DNA of 10,361 nt from Candidatus Izemoplasmatales bacterium. GTDB taxonomy: Bacteria > Bacillota_I > Bacilli_A > Izemoplasmatales > Hujiaoplasmataceae. The first letter of the stretch is position 1, and every line of letters starts with the position of its first letter. A program made the position numbers and the translations under genes. Positions 7,372 to 10,361 of this stretch are shown here, piece by piece. The notes below the pieces were generated by a model. That model was not told where the DNA came from. It did no database searches and saw only the letters and a list, made by a program, of their open reading frames with translations. The stretch covers positions 1-10,361 of the forward strand of contig JAQVPE010000018.1 in NCBI GenBank assembly GCA_028702245.1, read 5' to 3'.

Positions 7372-9685
7372 GTGTATTCTTCCTTTCTTGGCTTGCCCTA
7401 AATATTTTTTCTGGAGTGATTGGTAGCGAGGTAATTCTGATGCCGATGGCGTTAAAAACTGCATTCGCAACCGCTGCCGGTGGCGTGTCGATACCGACTT
7501 CACCAACCGACTTTGCGCCAAACGGTCCTGATTCTTCATAACTTTCGGCGAACTCGGTCGTCAGGTTGTTGATATCAAGACGAGTTGGAATTTGATAGTT
7601 CAGAAGGCTGTTCGAGATAAGTTTTCCGGATGAAGAGTATTTTACTTCTTCCCACAAAGCCATCCCCAGCCCTTGAACGATAGCGCCCTCGACCTGCCCT
7701 TGCGCAAGTTTCGGGTTGATCGTGGTCCCGCAGTCGACAACGCTGACATAATCGAGAATCTTGATGTTGAATGTTTCCTTGTCGATTTCAAGATCGACAA
7801 AACCCGCCATGAATGGTGGCGGTGATTTATGACCTACATAACTTCCGGTTTCGCTAAGCTGTTTTTGTTCACGGGAATAGGTTATCTCATTGGCAAAATC
7901 AACAAGTGAAATTAACTTGTTATTAGTTGTATTAGTGAAGTTTTCACCATCATAAAGGATATCTTTTGAAGTGCATTCGAGGATCCTCGCAGCTTCTTGT
8001 ACCATCTTTTGTTTCAGTTTCCTAGCGGCGTCCAAAACAGCATTACCCGAGACAAAAGTGGTGCTAGAGGCGTAGGCGCCAACATCGAATGGCGTCAAAT
8101 CGGTATCTGAAGAATAAACGATAACCTTGTCGACGGTCACTTCAAGTTCTTCGGCGGCAATCTGGGTCAGAATCGTATCGCTTCCCTGACCGATTTCGGT
8201 AGCTCCGACAAGAAGATTGAAAAAGCCGCCGTCATTGAGTTTGATGGTTGCCGCGCCCATGTCGATATAGGGGATTCCGCTGCCTTGCATGGCAATCGCC
8301 ATTCCAACAGCCTTGATGGATGTTGGCGTCTCATCATAACGGGGATATTTGCGCTCCCAGCCAATCAGTTCTTTGCCTCTTTTTACACAGAAATCCAGTT
8401 TGCATGTATCCATCGTCATTGCCGTGCCTTCCGTGCCCTCACCCATAATCGCAAAGATTGGTGAAGTCTCTTTTTCCTTCATCATGTTCAGTTCACGCAG
8501 TTTTATCGGATCAAATTTGAGTTTGCGGGCGAGGATATCGATGATCGATTCCAAGGCAAAGTTTCCTTGGATCGCTCCATAACCGCGAAAAGCTCCGGCT
8601 GGAGTATGGTTTGTATAGACGACTTCACCGCTGAAGCGGACGGCGTCAACCTTGTTGTAAAGCGGCAAAACTTTTGATCCTGTAACCATGAAAACGGTCA
8701 AAGCGTGTTCGCCGTAAGCACCAGTATCCGACAAGACATGGCAATCGATGGCAGTAATTCTTCCATCATTCATCGCTCCGATCGCCATTTCGATTTTCAT
8801 GGGGTGGCGTGAATAGGTCGCTTCAAAAACTTCAGTTCGGCTGAAGACGATCTTCGAGGGTTTACCAGTCCTGTAAGTTACAAGCGCACAAAACATCTCG
8901 CCGTGAATCGCCTGCTTGCCACCGAAACCGCCGCCGACTCTAGGCTTGATAACGCGGATTTCAGCCAAAGGGATCCCCAACGCCTGGGAAATGATTCTTC
9001 TGACGTGAAAAGGCGTCTGGGTCGAACTGTAGATGATCAGCCGGTTTTGATAATCGATCCTCGCGTTGACTGTGTGCGGCTCGAGCATTGTATGGGCTTG
9101 GGCTTGCGTATAAAACGTATCTTTGACAACCACATCGGCTTTTTTCAGAGTACTTTCAACATCTCCAACTTCCATCTTGTAAGAAGCTGCCAAGTTCCTC
9201 TTTGGAGCAAATCCGATAGGAAACATCTCGTGGATTTTTGCTTCGGGATGGATGATATTGGGGTTATCAAGCGCCTCTTCAAAATCAAGGATTGGCTTTA
9301 AGACTTCGTATTCGACTTCAATCAACTTAATGGCTTCATCACAGATTGCTTCGGAAATCGCTGCGACAACACAGACCTCATCGCCGATATAGCGGACATA
9401 CTCGTCAAGCACAAACTTGTCATGGGGAGAAGGTTCCGGATATCCTTGGCCGGCCCTAGTGAAAGGTACCCTGGGCACGTCGTGATGGGTGATGATAGTT
9501 TCGACACCGACAAGTTCCAAAGCTTTAAAGACGTCGATTTTCTTGATTCTCGCAAACGGATATGGACTTCTTAGAACTTTAATTATGAGTGAATCTTTTT
9601 CGGCAAGATCATCGGTATAACCCTTCTTACCCATCATCAAACCTTTGCCGTCAATGGAAGGGGTTAAGACGTTGACAGCTTTCAT
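7358..9685 (-). CDS. xdhA: Xanthine dehydrogenase-family molybdopterin-binding subunit
   Basis: This complete 775-residue catalytic subunit of a molybdenum hydroxylase is close in layout to E. coli XdhA (about 750). It has an a/b hammerhead domain (about 12-130) and then the molybdopterin domain, with QAHTMLEP at 196-203, GGGFGGKQ at 251-258, GAFRGYGAIQ at 364-373, GATEIGQGSDT, PFDVGAYASS and finally GAKSVGE with the catalytic Glu E729. The purine-contacting Arg of xanthine dehydrogenases is present (R367), but the partner Glu is Gln (Q258), as in E. coli XdhA as I recall it. The substrate may therefore differ from that of classic xanthine dehydrogenase. The gene directly follows the [2Fe-2S] and FAD subunit genes, the usual heterotrimer set. 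ATG 9685 overlaps the upstream stop as ATGA and has GGAGG (9693-9697) 7 nt before it; the in-frame extension to 9748 is an artefact of the overlap. Confidence 0.93.
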   Translation of the reverse strand: MKAVNVLTPSIDGKGLMMGKKGYTDDLAEKDSLIIKVLRSPYPFARIKKIDVFKALELVGVETIITHHDVPRVPFTRAGQGYPEPSPHDKFVLDEYVRYIGDEVCVVAAISEAICDEAIKLIEVEYEVLKPILDFEEALDNPNIIHPEAKIHEMFPIGFAPKRNLAASYKMEVGDVESTLKKADVVVKDTFYTQAQAHTMLEPHTVNARIDYQNRLIIYSSTQTPFHVRRIISQALGIPLAEIRVIKPRVGGGFGGKQAIHGEMFCALVTYRTGKPSKIVFSRTEVFEATYSRHPMKIEMAIGAMNDGRITAIDCHVLSDTGAYGEHALTVFMVTGSKVLPLYNKVDAVRFSGEVVYTNHTPAGAFRGYGAIQGNFALESIIDILARKLKFDPIKLRELNMMKEKETSPIFAIMGEGTEGTAMTMDTCKLDFCVKRGKELIGWERKYPRYDETPTSIKAVGMAIAMQGSGIPYIDMGAATIKLNDGGFFNLLVGATEIGQGSDTILTQIAAEELEVTVDKVIVYSSDTDLTPFDVGAYASSTTFVSGNAVLDAARKLKQKMVQEAARILECTSKDILYDGENFTNTTNNKLISLVDFANEITYSREQKQLSETGSYVGHKSPPPFMAGFVDLEIDKETFNIKILDYVSVVDCGTTINPKLAQGQVEGAIVQGLGMALWEEVKYSSSGKLISNSLLNYQIPTRLDINNLTTEFAESYEESGPFGAKSVGEVGIDTPPAAVANAVFNAIGIRITSLPITPEKIFRASQERKNTHEQE

Positions 9686-10134
9686 GATTTGTCCTCCAAA
9701 TATTTTCTGACGGCCTTTTCTTGGGCTATATAACCGCTGCAACGGCAAAGATTGCCGATCAGATACTCGCGGATCTCATGATCGGAAAGATTGTCAAACT
9801 CCTGCTTCATCGCATAAACCGTCAGCGCCAAAGCCGGATTGCAGAAACCGCATTGATCGGCACCCTCGAGACCAAAATAATGACTGATCTTTTCAGCTTC
9901 TTTTTTGATTCCTTCAACGGTTGTAACTGCTTTGTTGTCGACAGAAACTGCAAGAACGGAGCACGAGGGCACCGGTTTTCCATCAAGCAATACTGTACAG
10001 ACGCCACAACTGGTCGTGTCGCAGCCTCTTCTAACCGAGAGATAGTCGTAACGCCTCAAAGTATCGAGAAGATATTCGCTGGGTTCGACATCGAAGGTTC
10101 GCCATTGATCGTTGATATATACTTTAATCTTCAT
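9682..10134 (-). CDS. xdhC: [2Fe-2S] iron-sulfur subunit of molybdenum hydroxylase
   Basis: This 150-residue electron-transfer subunit relays electrons from the molybdenum centre to FAD. The plant-type ferredoxin domain binds one cluster through C38, C43, C46 and C58. The helical domain binds the other through C95, C98 (QCGFC), C130 and C132 (CRCSGY). In the first motif the usual CxxGxC is CDTTSC, with Thr in place of the conserved Gly. The name follows E. coli, where XdhC is the FeS subunit; it is unrelated to the XdhC maturation family encoded further along. ATG 10134 was preferred to TTG 10140 because GGTGA (10141-10145) is 6 nt from the ATG but abuts the TTG. It overlaps the FAD subunit gene by 11 bp and xdhA by 4 bp. 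As the only FeS subunit seen, it might serve both molybdenum subunits. Confidence 0.94.
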   Translation of the reverse strand: MKIKVYINDQWRTFDVEPSEYLLDTLRRYDYLSVRRGCDTTSCGVCTVLLDGKPVPSCSVLAVSVDNKAVTTVEGIKKEAEKISHYFGLEGADQCGFCNPALALTVYAMKQEFDNLSDHEIREYLIGNLCRCSGYIAQEKAVRKYLEDKS

Positions 10135-10361
10135 TGCCAATCACCGCCTTCAGCAACCGATAAGACCATACTCTGGCAAGATGGAGTCTGTATTCAGCCG
10201 ATGCTTTCAAATTATCTTTGAATTCAAGTTCTTCTGAAATCATCTTCGCTGCGACTTCCAGATCGTGATCAGCGAGATGTTGTTTCATGGCGAGATAACC
10301 CATTGTATTAGTCGCGAGTACGGCTCCCATCGGCCTTGAGCCGACGGCAATCGTAATCTTG
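10124..10361 (-). CDS. xdhB: FAD-binding subunit of molybdenum hydroxylase, C-terminal part (5' end beyond window)
   Basis: Only the last 78 residues are in the window. They read KITIAVGSRPMGAVLA at the start of the fragment, matching the CO-dehydrogenase flavoprotein C-terminal domain, where a VG.RP segment is followed by two or three amphipathic helices (here up to the final AVIGNED). Members are usually near 260-300 residues and pass electrons from the FeS subunit through FAD to NAD or another acceptor. The flavin-binding motifs lie outside the window, so the call rests on the C-terminal fold and on its place before the [2Fe-2S] and molybdenum subunit genes. The in-frame ATG at 10330 is internal, because the frame stays open to the window edge. 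Confidence 0.82.
   Translation of the reverse strand, partial: KITIAVGSRPMGAVLATNTMGYLAMKQHLADHDLEVAAKMISEELEFKDNLKASAEYRLHLARVWSYRLLKAVIGNED

Larger units (their letters stand above)
1..10361 (-). other. Purine/N-heterocycle catabolic operon (both ends beyond the window)
   Basis: Ten genes lie on the minus strand with junctions so tight that co-transcription is very likely. Seven of the nine junctions overlap (11, 4, 14, 29, 11, 4 and 1 bp); the other two have gaps of only 29 and 11 bp. There is no non-coding stretch long enough for a promoter or a strong terminator, so the promoter must lie right of 10361 and the terminator left of 1. The gene content (molybdenum hydroxylase subunits, XdhC-type maturation factor, hydantoinase-like and SsnA-like amidohydrolases, an iron-sulfur flavoprotein) resembles known anaerobic purine and urate degradation clusters. 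The exact substrate is inferred, not shown. Confidence 0.85.

Noticed and set aside
728..8604. Short near-identical stretches near 721-740 and 8581-8602 (GCGAAAAGC type)
   Set aside because: They encode the same conserved AFRG motif in the two molybdenum subunits and reflect protein paralogy, not a DNA repeat or recombination site.
9721..10221. A 166-codon open frame on the plus strand
   Set aside because: It is antisense to the [2Fe-2S] and FAD subunit genes, has low-complexity shadow-like composition and no domain.
1..10361. Selenocysteine (in-frame TGA) in the molybdenum hydroxylase or FeS proteins
   Set aside because: No TGA interrupts any of the genes. In selenium-dependent molybdenum hydroxylases selenium is a labile cofactor rather than selenocysteine, so dependence on selenium cannot be judged from this window.

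Overview
The whole 10.4 kb window appears to be one minus-strand operon, read from right to left. It carries ten protein genes with almost no intergenic DNA. Both end genes run off the window, and I see no RNA genes, mobile elements, CRISPR repeats, promoter or terminator. TGA ends several genes and no in-frame TGA is needed, so the standard code fits. Start codons are preceded by clear Shine-Dalgarno sequences (GGAGG-type). Base composition looks moderate, in the mid-40s % GC judged by eye. The enzymes are oxygen-sensitive or typical of anaerobes: a molybdenum hydroxylase, a flavoprotein with two [4Fe-4S] clusters, and a set of amidohydrolases. This suggests an anaerobic, probably Gram-positive (Bacillota-like), purine- or N-heterocycle-fermenting bacterium. 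The taxon is inference.

Layout in transcription order: (1) the C-terminal end of the FAD subunit of a xanthine-dehydrogenase-type enzyme; (2) its [2Fe-2S] subunit; (3) its 775-residue molybdopterin subunit, XdhA-like; (4) an unknown polytopic membrane protein; (5) an XdhC/CoxI-family molybdenum-cofactor maturation protein; (6) a small THEP1-like P-loop NTPase with a degenerate Walker A motif; (7) a hydantoinase/dihydropyrimidinase-like cyclic amidohydrolase (HydA-like); (8) an SsnA-like amidohydrolase that appears to start at CTG; (9) a dihydroorotate-dehydrogenase-like flavoprotein with a C-terminal 2x[4Fe-4S] ferredoxin domain; (10) the first 571 residues of a second, distinct molybdopterin subunit. 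Gene 10 resembles the xanthine dehydrogenases encoded in selenium-dependent purine-degradation clusters.

Together the genes look like a version of the anaerobic purine/urate catabolic cluster (xdh-ssnA-hydA-ygfK type). Molybdenum hydroxylases would interconvert oxidised and reduced purines, and an iron-sulfur flavoprotein would move electrons at low potential. Two cyclic amidohydrolases would open the rings, and XdhC plus the NTPase would mature the cofactor. The membrane protein may import a substrate. The ygeW/ygeX/ygeY-type genes that would complete such a pathway are not in the window. The most unusual points are two divergent molybdenum subunits with only one visible set of electron-transfer subunits, a dihydroorotate-dehydrogenase-like enzyme lacking the usual catalytic Cys/Ser, the altered P-loop, and the CTG start. 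One long gene (10) was found by translating the strand directly; it reads open from 1715 to the left edge.
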